A stretch of DNA of 64,000 nt from Methylomonas subterranea (GTDB lineage Bacteria; Pseudomonadota; Gammaproteobacteria; Methylococcales; Methylomonadaceae): assembly GCF_024505185.1 (NCBI RefSeq), contig NZ_JANIBJ010000018.1, positions 26,550 to 90,549 on the forward strand, in the 5' to 3' direction. Positions 36,270 through 44,838 of the stretch are shown here, piece after piece. Below the pieces are notes generated by a model, which ran no database searches, was not told the DNA's origin, and worked only from the letters and a program-made list of their open reading frames with translations. A program made the translations under genes and the position numbers. Positions within the stretch are counted from its first letter, which is position 1; each line of letters opens with the position of its first letter.

Positions 36270-37100
36270 ATGCAAGAACCCGATTTGCCCGCCGCCCCTC
36301 TCGGCGTATTGAAAAGCCGCATGGGTACCTTTTACCCCGGCAGCCACGTCATCTTTCGCGGTCAAGATTTGCATGAAGACTTGAAAGATTTGGACTGGCT
36401 AGCGCTTTATCTGTTCGGCATCACCGGCCGCCGCTTCGACGCCGCCCAATTAAAACTGCTGAATGCTATCTGGACTTATACCAGTTACGCCGATGCGCGG
36501 CTGTGGAACAACCGGGTCGCGGCTCTGGCCGGCAGCTCCCGCAGTTCCGGCGCGCTGGGTCTGGCCGCCGCCTTGGCCGTATCGGAAGCGGCCATTTACG
36601 GCGGCGGCATACTGATGCGCGCCATCGAATTTTTCATCCGCGCGCTGCATGAAACGGCCTGTGGAGCAGATCTAAGCGACTGCGTGCGGCGCGAGTTGGA
36701 GCTGCATCGCAGCATCGCCGGTTACGGCCGGCCCCTGGTCAACGGCGACGAGCGTATACAACCCTTGCTGAAGCTGGCCGCCGAGTTGGGTTTGGATCGG
36801 GGGCCGCATCTGGAATTGGCGCTGGCGGTGGAAATCAAGCTGTTGCACGGGCGTTGGCGCATGAAAATGAACTACGCGGCGCTGGTGGCGGCCCTGGGAG
36901 CCGATCTCGGGCTGGACGCGGCTGAATTTTACCTCTACATGTTCCCGGTTTTCCTGGCCGGCATGCCGCCCGGTTACATCGAAGCCGGCGAACGGCCGGA
37001 GGGCGGTTTATACGCCATACCCTGCGATCACATTGTATACAGCGGGCCGGCACGGCGAAACTGGCCCACGGCAAACGCCGAACCCGGGGCTTCGACATAA
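36270..37100 (+). CDS. Citrate-synthase-like protein 2, catalytic residues substituted
   Basis: A 276-residue citrate-synthase-like protein. Where the family has LHGGAN it reads AIYGGGILM (about residue 108), where it has GFGHP it reads GYGRPLVNGDE (about residue 151), and where it has the NVDF aspartate it reads KMNYAALVAALG. All three catalytic positions are therefore changed by my alignment. Fold elements such as LKSRMGTFYPG, WLALYLFGITG and LYMFPVFLAGMPPGYIEA remain. It is different from its upstream neighbour, not a recent duplicate. A non-catalytic or differently catalytic acyl-CoA-binding role is possible. Confidence 0.72.
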   Translation: MQEPDLPAAPLGVLKSRMGTFYPGSHVIFRGQDLHEDLKDLDWLALYLFGITGRRFDAAQLKLLNAIWTYTSYADARLWNNRVAALAGSSRSSGALGLAAALAVSEAAIYGGGILMRAIEFFIRALHETACGADLSDCVRRELELHRSIAGYGRPLVNGDERIQPLLKLAAELGLDRGPHLELALAVEIKLLHGRWRMKMNYAALVAALGADLGLDAAEFYLYMFPVFLAGMPPGYIEAGERPEGGLYAIPCDHIVYSGPARRNWPTANAEPGAST

Positions 37101-37173
37101 AATGCAGCCATTAGCCCACGGGCTTGGTATCATCCAGCCATCGTCCATCATGAATTAACCCAGAGTTTTTAGC

Positions 37174-39351
37174 GTGAAATTACCCAAGCCCAAGCCAAGC
37201 CTTTCCAGCCGCCTGCCGTGGCTGCTTGGCGCCCTCAGTCTGGCCCCCGGCGCGTGGGCGCAACCGGTTTCGCTCGAGGACGAGGAAAGAGCGCTGTCGC
37301 AAATATACGGCGGCGAGGAAATGGTCAGCCTCGCCAGCGGTTACAAACAACCGATCTCCAAGGCTCCGTCCATCGCCACCGTGATTACCGCCGAAGATAT
37401 CAAGGCCATCGGCGCCACCGACATCGACGAAGTGCTGGAAACCGTGCCGGGTCTGCATGTCGCGCGCAATACCATAGGCTATAACCCGATTTACACCTTT
37501 CGCGGCATCTATACCCAGTTCAACCAGCAGGTGTTGATGATGATCAACGGCATACCGATCACCAATTCCTATACCGGGAGCCGTAGCGAAGTCTGGGGCG
37601 GCATGCCGATCAAAAATATCGCCCGTATCGAAGTGGTGCGCGGACCGGGCTCGGCGGTTTACGGCGCCGACGCCTTCGCCGGCGTCATCAACGTCATCAC
37701 CAAGACCAAACAGGACATCGACGGCACCGAAGTCGGCGGCCGGGTCGGCAGTTTCGACACCTACGACGGCTGGGGCCTGCACGGCGGCGAATGGGCCGGT
37801 TTCGACGTCGCGCTGGCGCTGGAATATCATAAGACTGCCGGGCAGGACTCCATCGTCGACGCGGACCTGCAAAGTCAGTTCGACAGCATCTTCGGCAGCC
37901 GCGCCTCGCTGGCTCCCGGCCCCGTCAACCTATCGCGCGACAATCTCGATGCCCGGCTGGATTTGTCGCGCGGCAACTGGCGTTTTCGCGGCGGCCTGCA
38001 GCACCGCGGCGACTGGGGTAACGCCACCGGCGTCGCCCAGGCCCTGGACCCGGTCAACCGCTTCGGCAGCGACCGCTGGAATGCCGACCTGACCTACCAC
38101 AACGATGAAATCGAGAATTGGGATTTGACTTCTCAAGTCAGTTATTTCGAAACCAGCCAGGAAGTGCAACGCAATCTGACCCTGTTTCCGGCCGGCAGCG
38201 TGTTGCCCATAGACGGCAATGGCCAGATCGGTCCCGGCGCGCCGGTGACTTTTCCCAACGGTTACATCGGCAATCCGGAAGTCTGGGAACGCCATGTCCG
38301 CATCAGTCAATCCCTACGCTATACCGGCTTCCAGCAGCACCAGATTCTCAGCGGCCTGGGCTTCAATTACGACAGTCTGTTCAGGGCCCGTGTCAGCCAA
38401 AACTTCGGCATCGATCCGACCAGCGGCGCCCCGATTCCGTCGCTGCCGGGCATACCGCTGATCGATGTCTCCGGCACCGCGTCAACCTTCATTCCGGAAG
38501 TGGACCGCAAAGTCGCCTTCCTGTTTCTGCAGGATCAATGGAATTTCGCCAACGACTGGAGCTTGACGGCCGGCGCCCGCTACGACCGTTATTCGGATTT
38601 CGGCAACACCTTCAACCCGCGCGCGGCACTGATCTGGGAAGCCAGTTACGACCTGACCGCCAAGCTGATGTACGGCTCGGCCTTCCGGGCGCCGTCCTTT
38701 CAGGAAATGTATATCATCAACAACCCGGCGCAGTTGGGAAACCCGTCGCTGCAACCGGAAACCATGGAAAACATAGAACTGGGTTTCGACTACCACCCCA
38801 CCGGCAACCTGCGATTGGGTTTGAATTTCTTCGGTTATTGGTGGAAACAGATGATCCGCTTCGTTCCGGACGCCAACGCCCCCACCGCAACGGCGCAAAA
38901 TACCGGCACCCAACAAGGTTACGGCAGCGAGCTGGAAGCGGAATGGCAGGCTCTGGAGTCGCTGAAAATCGTCGGCCATTACGCCTACCAGCGCAGCCGC
39001 GAGGAAAGTCTGGATCACGATGCCGGCTACTCGCCGGCCCATCAGATTTACCTGCGGGCCAATTGGGAATTTCTGCCGAATTGGAATTTGAGTCCGCAAG
39101 TGAAATGGATAGTCGGCCGCGACCGCGCCTTCGGCGATTCCCGCCAGCCGGTGGCGGACTACACCTGGGCCGACTTGACCCTGCGCCGGCGCAATCTGAT
39201 CGACCGTGTCGACATTGCCTTTTCGGTGCGCAATCTGTTCGATGTCAGCGCTCGGGAACCGAGTCTGGGCGGTAACCCGCAGGCCGCCATACCCAACGAT
39301 TTACCACTGGCCTCGCGTAATTTTTACGGCGAGATCAATATCAGGTTTTAA
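37174..39351 (+). CDS. TonB-dependent outer-membrane receptor
   Basis: A 725-residue beta-barrel receptor with a GTG start. The signal peptide ends near APGAWAQPV. The plug domain (about residues 55-170) includes APSIATVITAEDIKAIGA and RIEVVRGPGSAVYGADAFAG; the barrel ends NFYGEINIRF with terminal Phe. A clear TonB box is not obvious before the plug. Substrate is unknown. It is followed by a periplasmic binding protein and a sensor, so it may deliver or sense the same ligand. Confidence 0.9.
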   Translation: MKLPKPKPSLSSRLPWLLGALSLAPGAWAQPVSLEDEERALSQIYGGEEMVSLASGYKQPISKAPSIATVITAEDIKAIGATDIDEVLETVPGLHVARNTIGYNPIYTFRGIYTQFNQQVLMMINGIPITNSYTGSRSEVWGGMPIKNIARIEVVRGPGSAVYGADAFAGVINVITKTKQDIDGTEVGGRVGSFDTYDGWGLHGGEWAGFDVALALEYHKTAGQDSIVDADLQSQFDSIFGSRASLAPGPVNLSRDNLDARLDLSRGNWRFRGGLQHRGDWGNATGVAQALDPVNRFGSDRWNADLTYHNDEIENWDLTSQVSYFETSQEVQRNLTLFPAGSVLPIDGNGQIGPGAPVTFPNGYIGNPEVWERHVRISQSLRYTGFQQHQILSGLGFNYDSLFRARVSQNFGIDPTSGAPIPSLPGIPLIDVSGTASTFIPEVDRKVAFLFLQDQWNFANDWSLTAGARYDRYSDFGNTFNPRAALIWEASYDLTAKLMYGSAFRAPSFQEMYIINNPAQLGNPSLQPETMENIELGFDYHPTGNLRLGLNFFGYWWKQMIRFVPDANAPTATAQNTGTQQGYGSELEAEWQALESLKIVGHYAYQRSREESLDHDAGYSPAHQIYLRANWEFLPNWNLSPQVKWIVGRDRAFGDSRQPVADYTWADLTLRRRNLIDRVDIAFSVRNLFDVSAREPSLGGNPQAAIPNDLPLASRNFYGEINIRF

Positions 39352-39396
39352 CCGCCCGCCGACATGGTGTCAGTCATGAATGTTCCAGGAGTCATT

Positions 39397-40338
39397 TTGA
39401 TCAGTCGAGTCATTGTTCCGCTTTTTCTGGTGCTATGGATGTATGGCGCCGCCGCGCTGGCCGCCAGCCCTTCGGTAGCCATCGTTTATCCGGAAGTGCG
39501 CGAGCCTTATCTGTCCGTTTTTCAGGAAATTGCCCGCGGCATGGAACAGGAGCTGGGCCGCCCGGTCGGGCATTACTTGCTGAACGAAAAGGATACGGCG
39601 TCCGCCGAACGCTTGATCGGCACTTTGAAAAACGACGGCATAGACGTGGTGGTTACCCTGGGCCGGGCCGGGCTGGCGGTTGCCAAATCCCTGTCATCCA
39701 CGTTTCCGGTGGTGATAGGCGCCACCATCATTCGTCCGGACGAAGTACCTCAAGGCTTGGCCGGCATCAGCCTGACTCCGGCTCCCGAGGCCATGTTCGA
39801 CCATCTGAAGCGGCTGGTGCCGGACATCAAGAAAGTCACGGTAATCTACGATCCGCGGCAAACCGCCTGGGAAATCAGCCACGCCGAACGCGCCGCCCAA
39901 GAGCGCGGCCTGCTTTTGGTGGCGCAACCCACCGAAAGTTTGCGCGATTCGTCCGAGATATTCCGGCGCATCCTGATGGAAATCAAGGACAACTCCATCG
40001 CGCTGTGGTTGCCGCGGGAAAATACCGCCATGGACGAACAATCCTTGTTGCCGGAAGTGCTTAGGGAAGCCTGGGAGAAAAACTTCGTGGTGTTCTCCAG
40101 CAACCTGGACCATGTGCGCAAGGGCGCGCTGTTTTCCTTGTATCCGGATAATTTCGGCATGGGCCGCAGCTTGGCCAGCCTAGCCTTGCAACAGGTGCAA
40201 GCGAACGGCAAATTCGAATCGATCAAACTGTTACGGGACTTGTTGATCGCGGTCAACCTGCGTACCGCCGATCATTTGGGCCTGCGTTTTTCCAATCAGA
40301 CTCGGCGCGAATTCGCCATGGTTTTTCCAACCCGCTAA
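39397..40338 (+). CDS. Periplasmic binding protein, PF04392 (ABC substrate-binding) family
   Basis: A substrate-binding protein of about 313 residues. A TTG at 39397 with AGGAG five bases upstream gives a proper signal peptide (ISRVIVPLFLVLWMYG to AAALAAS); upstream ATGs at 39364 and 39376 are alternatives without good ribosome sites. Mature sequence VAIVYPEVREPYLSVFQEIA and VTLGRAGLAVAKSL fit PF04392. No permease or ATPase follows, so it is probably a sensory partner for the hybrid kinase starting 15 bases downstream. Confidence 0.83.
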   Translation: MISRVIVPLFLVLWMYGAAALAASPSVAIVYPEVREPYLSVFQEIARGMEQELGRPVGHYLLNEKDTASAERLIGTLKNDGIDVVVTLGRAGLAVAKSLSSTFPVVIGATIIRPDEVPQGLAGISLTPAPEAMFDHLKRLVPDIKKVTVIYDPRQTAWEISHAERAAQERGLLLVAQPTESLRDSSEIFRRILMEIKDNSIALWLPRENTAMDEQSLLPEVLREAWEKNFVVFSSNLDHVRKGALFSLYPDNFGMGRSLASLALQQVQANGKFESIKLLRDLLIAVNLRTADHLGLRFSNQTRREFAMVFPTR

Positions 40339-40352
40339 GTCTGATCAGCGAG

Positions 40353-43300
40353 ATGAAGCGACTAAGCCTGACCCGCGTCAAGGGAGCCAGCTTTCAGCAA
40401 CAATTGACAGTGACTTTCCTGTTCGGTTTGTTGATCATGTCGCTATTATCGTCTTTCGGCATATCCGCGCTGTCTTACCAAATCGTGCGCGACAAATGGG
40501 TGGCGCAAGGCCGGCAGTCCATCGAGGCCTTCGCCGCCCAAAGCGCGCTGGCCTTGTTGTACGACAGCCGGGAAAACGCGGAGGAACCGGCCCGGCGCTT
40601 TCTGGCCTTTCCCGACGTGCGCGGCGTTGCCGTCTACACCGCCGACCGCCAACCCTTGCTGGAACGCGGCGAACCGCTATCGCCCGCCGACGATGCCGCG
40701 CAATGGCCCGAGTCCGGCACGATTACCCAGGAAACCGCCCAGGAGTGGTATTTCACCGCGCCGGTATTCGCCCGCAGCGGCGGCGAGCAGGACAACTCGC
40801 CGTTCGAGGCCCAAACCCCCGAACCGGAGCTGATCGGTTATGTGCGCATGGGCATAGGCAAAAAATCGCTGAACGTCATGCAGAAGCAGATTTTATGGAC
40901 CACGGCTACGGTTTGCAGCCTCTCGGCGCTGCTGTTCCTGCTGTATTTGCTGGCCATGTCGCGGCGCTTGACTTCGCCCATCAAGCAACTGGCGCTACGC
41001 ATGGGGCGGGCTTCGGCCGGAGAAAAAAAAGTGCGCGCCAAATTGAGCGGACCGCGCGATATCACCGATATGGGAAACGCCTTCAACACCATGATGGAAG
41101 TGTTGGAAACCCGGGAAAAGCAGCTGGAGGCCGCCCGGGATTCGGCACTGGACTCGGCGCGTCTGAAGGGCGAATTCGCCGCCACCGTCAGCCATGAATT
41201 GCGCACGCCGCTGAATGCCGTGCTGGGCATGCTGGAGCTGCTGCAGGATATGGGGCTGACGCCCAAGCAACTGGAATATTCCATGATTGCCCGCAATGCC
41301 GGCGAAGCGCTGTTGAAACTGATCGAGGAAATCCTGGATTTTTCCCGCATCGAAGCCGGCATGCTGAAGCGCCAGCCGGTCGACTTCGTCCTATACGAAA
41401 CCCTGGACGAAGTGGTGGAATTGATGTCCGCCCAAGCCCAGCGCAAAAATCTGCAACTGGATTACGACATCGTCGACGACATTCCGCTGGTATTGAACGG
41501 CGAAGCCTCCAGGGTGCGGCAAGTATTGATCAATCTGGTCGGCAACGCCCTCAAGTTTACCGAGCAGGGCTCCATCTACATCAAGATCAACGCCGAACCA
41601 AGCGACGCCGCCGACACCTTGCTGCGTTTCAACGTCATCGATACCGGCCCCGGCATCCCCGACGAGGCGTTGGCCAACATCTTCGACGCCTTTGTGCAGG
41701 CGGACAATTCCAGCACCCGCCATTTCGAGGGCGCCGGTCTGGGCTTGGCGATTTGCCGGCAGTTGGTAAAGCTGATGGGTGGACAAATCGGCGTGGAAAG
41801 CCAAGTCGGCCAGGGTAGCCGGTTCTGGTTTACCGTGCCCTTCGGCCCGCCGCGCGGCACGCGTGCGTTGACCGAATCAAAGCAGGCTTATTTCGCCCAT
41901 TTGCGCATACTGATAGTCACCGAAAACGACAAAATGCGCCAGTTTCTGGCCCACAGCCTGGATCATTGGAAAATCCATCACGCCCATTCCAGCTTCGGTA
42001 TCCGCGCACTGGACATGCTACGCTCCGCCAGCGTGCAGGATGCGGCCTACCAGTTTGCCATCATCGATCTGAAAGACGGCGCCGATACCGGCTGGATAGA
42101 TATGCTCGCCCACGACCCGGCCTTGACCGAGCTCAAGGTCATTCTGCTCTCCAACCCGGGCAACTCCGGCAGGTTGACCAGCCTGCCGAATGTAGCAGCC
42201 AATCTGACCAAACCGGTACAGGCCTCCAGGTTGTACGATTTCATCCTGACGGCCGGCCAGAATTACCAGGAACCGCAGCCGGCCCCGGCCGTGGAGAACC
42301 CGCCGCCCGAACCCTTGGGATACCATATCCTGATCGTGGAGGACAACCGGGCCAGCCAGATGGTGGCTGCCGGCATGCTGGAACGGCTGGGTTGCCGCTA
42401 CGAAATCGCCGCGACCGGGGTCGAAGCATTGGAATGCCTGCAACGCCGGAACTACGATCTAATCCTGATGGACTGCCACATGCCCAACATGGACGGTTTC
42501 GAAGCCACCCGCCGTATCCGCCAGTTGCCGGAGCCGCTCGGACAAACCCCCATTGTGGCGATGACCGCCAATGCCCGCCAGGGCGATAGCGATTTATGTC
42601 TGGCGGCCGGCATGAACGATTATTTGTCCAAACCCATCAAGCTGCAGCCCTTGCGGGAGAAACTACTGAACTGGGCCGGTGCCGGGCAGCCCGTCCCGGC
42701 GGCAGCCCATTCGGCGGCCGACACCCCCGCGGACGCGCTGGAATCCCTGGATCAGCGGGTGCTAAACCAGCTACGCGAGGAAATCGGCCAGGGGTTTGCC
42801 AAAATGCTGGGCTTTTATCTGGCGGACGCTCCGCGGCAGATCGAGCAGATCGAGCAGGCCCTGCAAGCCGAGCGGCGCGCGATTGAAAACGGCCCGGAGT
42901 TGCTGGACCGGCTGCGCGACGAATATCGCCGCATCGAATATTTACTGCAACGGGAAAACGGCGGCGAGATCGCCGTTAAAGCCGCCGAACGGCTGGGCCC
43001 TAGAATTCTGGTGGCCGACGACGACAGAGCCATGCGGTTTGCCTTGCAGGACGTGCTGGAAAAAGACGGCTACGTGGTCGATGTCGCCAGTACCGGCCAG
43101 ATGGCGGTGACGCTGTGCCAACGTCAGATGGCCGACCTGATTTTAATGGATGCCATGATGCCGGAACTGAACGGCTTTGAAGCCTGTAAAAAAATCCGCG
43201 CGCTGCCCAAGGGCGCCGACGTGCCGATTCTGATGATCACCGCGCTGGAAGACGACCATTCGGTGGAGCTGGCGTTTTCCACCGGCGCCAACGACTTCAT

Positions 43301-44690
43301 CCCCAAGCCGATTCATTTCGCGGTCCTACGCAAGCGCATTGCCCTGTTGCTGGAATCCAGCCACAGCCAGCGCACCTTGAACCGGCTGGCCTATCACGAC
43401 CCGCTGACCAATCTGGCCAATCGCGCGCAATTCATGGATAGGCTGAACTTGCTCATCCAGAACACAGCCGAACAAAATCATCTGCACGCCGTGCTGTTTC
43501 TGGATCTGGATAGATTCAAGCTGACCAACGACACCATGGGTCACGACATCGGCGACCAGATGCTGAAAGCCGCCGCCGAGCGCATCCTGGGCTGCGTGCG
43601 CAAGGAAGATTTGGTGTCCCGCTTCGGCGGCGATGAATTTACCGTGTTGCTGGAAGATATCGCCGGCCCGCAAGTTGCCGCCGCCGTGGCCGAAAAAATC
43701 TGCAAAAATATCGCCATGCCTTTCGTCCTGATGGATCAGGAGTTTTACATCAGTTCCAGCATCGGTATTTCGCTGTACCCGGCCCACGGCAGCGATAGCG
43801 GATTATTGATCAAGCACGCCGATACCGCGATGTATCGGGCCAAGGAACAGGGTAATACCTACTGTTTTTACGAAGACGACATGGAGTTTGCGGTGTCTTC
43901 CAAGCTGCGGCTGGAAAGCGACTTGCGCCGCGCGCTGCAGCGGGACGAGTTTTACCTGAATTATCAGCCGCAAATCGATCTGGACAGCGGCCGCATCGTC
44001 GGCGCCGAAGCGCTGATACGCTGGCGGCATCCCGAACTGGGCCCGGTCCCGCCCGACATCTTCATTCCGGTGGCCGAGGAAATCGGTTTGATAGAAGCGA
44101 TTGGAGACTGGGTCTTGCGCACCGCTTGCCGGCAGAACCGGGCCTGGCAACAGGCCGGCTACCCACCCTTCACCATGGCGGTGAATGTCTCGGCCCGCCA
44201 GCTGGATCAGGCGCATTTCGCCGGCCAAGTCATCGAAATCCTGCGCGAATCCGGTTTGGCGGCGGAATATCTGGAATTGGAATTGACTGAAAGTCTGTTC
44301 ATTCGCCACCCGGAACAAAAGCGCGCCGTGCTGGCGCAGTTGAAGGATGCCGGCCTGCAAATCTCGATAGACGATTTCGGCACCGGCTATTCCAGCCTGG
44401 ATCAATTGAAACAGTTCGAATTCGACAAGCTGAAAATCGACAAATCCTTCGTCGCCAACATTATGCGCGACGCGGACGACGCCGCCATCGTACTGGCCAT
44501 CATTTCCATCGCCAAGATCCTGAAGTTCAAGGTCATAGCCGAAGGCGTGGAAACGGAACAACAGGCAAACTACTTGCTGCAACACGATTGCGACGAAGCG
44601 CAAGGCTATCTGTTCGGCAAACCCATGGCGGCCGAGGACTTTGCCGGCTTGCTGGCGCAAAGCCGCCCGGCGGACAAAAAGGCCGGCTGA
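40353..44690 (+). CDS. Hybrid histidine kinase with receivers, GGDEF and EAL domains (1445 aa)
   Basis: Domain order: membrane helix (about 17-42), periplasmic sensor (about 45-180), second helix (about 185-205), HAMP, HisKA with His281 in VSHELRTPLNAVLG, HATPase with GAGLGLAI, a degenerate receiver (about 510-625), a canonical receiver with Asp707 (LILMDCHMPNMDG), a short HPt-like stretch (about 790-860) without a phosphoacceptor His motif, a second canonical receiver with Asp933 (LILMDAMMPELNG), GGDEF (intact GGDEF at 1092-1096) and EAL (EAL at 1219-1221, DDFGTGYSSL). A complete phosphorelay and both c-di-GMP activities appear possible in one chain. Confidence 0.93.
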   Translation: MKRLSLTRVKGASFQQQLTVTFLFGLLIMSLLSSFGISALSYQIVRDKWVAQGRQSIEAFAAQSALALLYDSRENAEEPARRFLAFPDVRGVAVYTADRQPLLERGEPLSPADDAAQWPESGTITQETAQEWYFTAPVFARSGGEQDNSPFEAQTPEPELIGYVRMGIGKKSLNVMQKQILWTTATVCSLSALLFLLYLLAMSRRLTSPIKQLALRMGRASAGEKKVRAKLSGPRDITDMGNAFNTMMEVLETREKQLEAARDSALDSARLKGEFAATVSHELRTPLNAVLGMLELLQDMGLTPKQLEYSMIARNAGEALLKLIEEILDFSRIEAGMLKRQPVDFVLYETLDEVVELMSAQAQRKNLQLDYDIVDDIPLVLNGEASRVRQVLINLVGNALKFTEQGSIYIKINAEPSDAADTLLRFNVIDTGPGIPDEALANIFDAFVQADNSSTRHFEGAGLGLAICRQLVKLMGGQIGVESQVGQGSRFWFTVPFGPPRGTRALTESKQAYFAHLRILIVTENDKMRQFLAHSLDHWKIHHAHSSFGIRALDMLRSASVQDAAYQFAIIDLKDGADTGWIDMLAHDPALTELKVILLSNPGNSGRLTSLPNVAANLTKPVQASRLYDFILTAGQNYQEPQPAPAVENPPPEPLGYHILIVEDNRASQMVAAGMLERLGCRYEIAATGVEALECLQRRNYDLILMDCHMPNMDGFEATRRIRQLPEPLGQTPIVAMTANARQGDSDLCLAAGMNDYLSKPIKLQPLREKLLNWAGAGQPVPAAAHSAADTPADALESLDQRVLNQLREEIGQGFAKMLGFYLADAPRQIEQIEQALQAERRAIENGPELLDRLRDEYRRIEYLLQRENGGEIAVKAAERLGPRILVADDDRAMRFALQDVLEKDGYVVDVASTGQMAVTLCQRQMADLILMDAMMPELNGFEACKKIRALPKGADVPILMITALEDDHSVELAFSTGANDFIPKPIHFAVLRKRIALLLESSHSQRTLNRLAYHDPLTNLANRAQFMDRLNLLIQNTAEQNHLHAVLFLDLDRFKLTNDTMGHDIGDQMLKAAAERILGCVRKEDLVSRFGGDEFTVLLEDIAGPQVAAAVAEKICKNIAMPFVLMDQEFYISSSIGISLYPAHGSDSGLLIKHADTAMYRAKEQGNTYCFYEDDMEFAVSSKLRLESDLRRALQRDEFYLNYQPQIDLDSGRIVGAEALIRWRHPELGPVPPDIFIPVAEEIGLIEAIGDWVLRTACRQNRAWQQAGYPPFTMAVNVSARQLDQAHFAGQVIEILRESGLAAEYLELELTESLFIRHPEQKRAVLAQLKDAGLQISIDDFGTGYSSLDQLKQFEFDKLKIDKSFVANIMRDADDAAIVLAIISIAKILKFKVIAEGVETEQQANYLLQHDCDEAQGYLFGKPMAAEDFAGLLAQSRPADKKAG

Positions 44691-44838
44691 TACGGTCCGT
44701 TACACCTATCGCGGATCTAATTTCGGCATTGACGGCGTCGCCTGGCCCTCACCGCGCCGCCGAAAACCGACTAGCAATCGGGCTAAATCCCTAGCTCGAC
44801 GAAAAGGACCCTACCACCTTAATCTTGGCCGACCTTGC

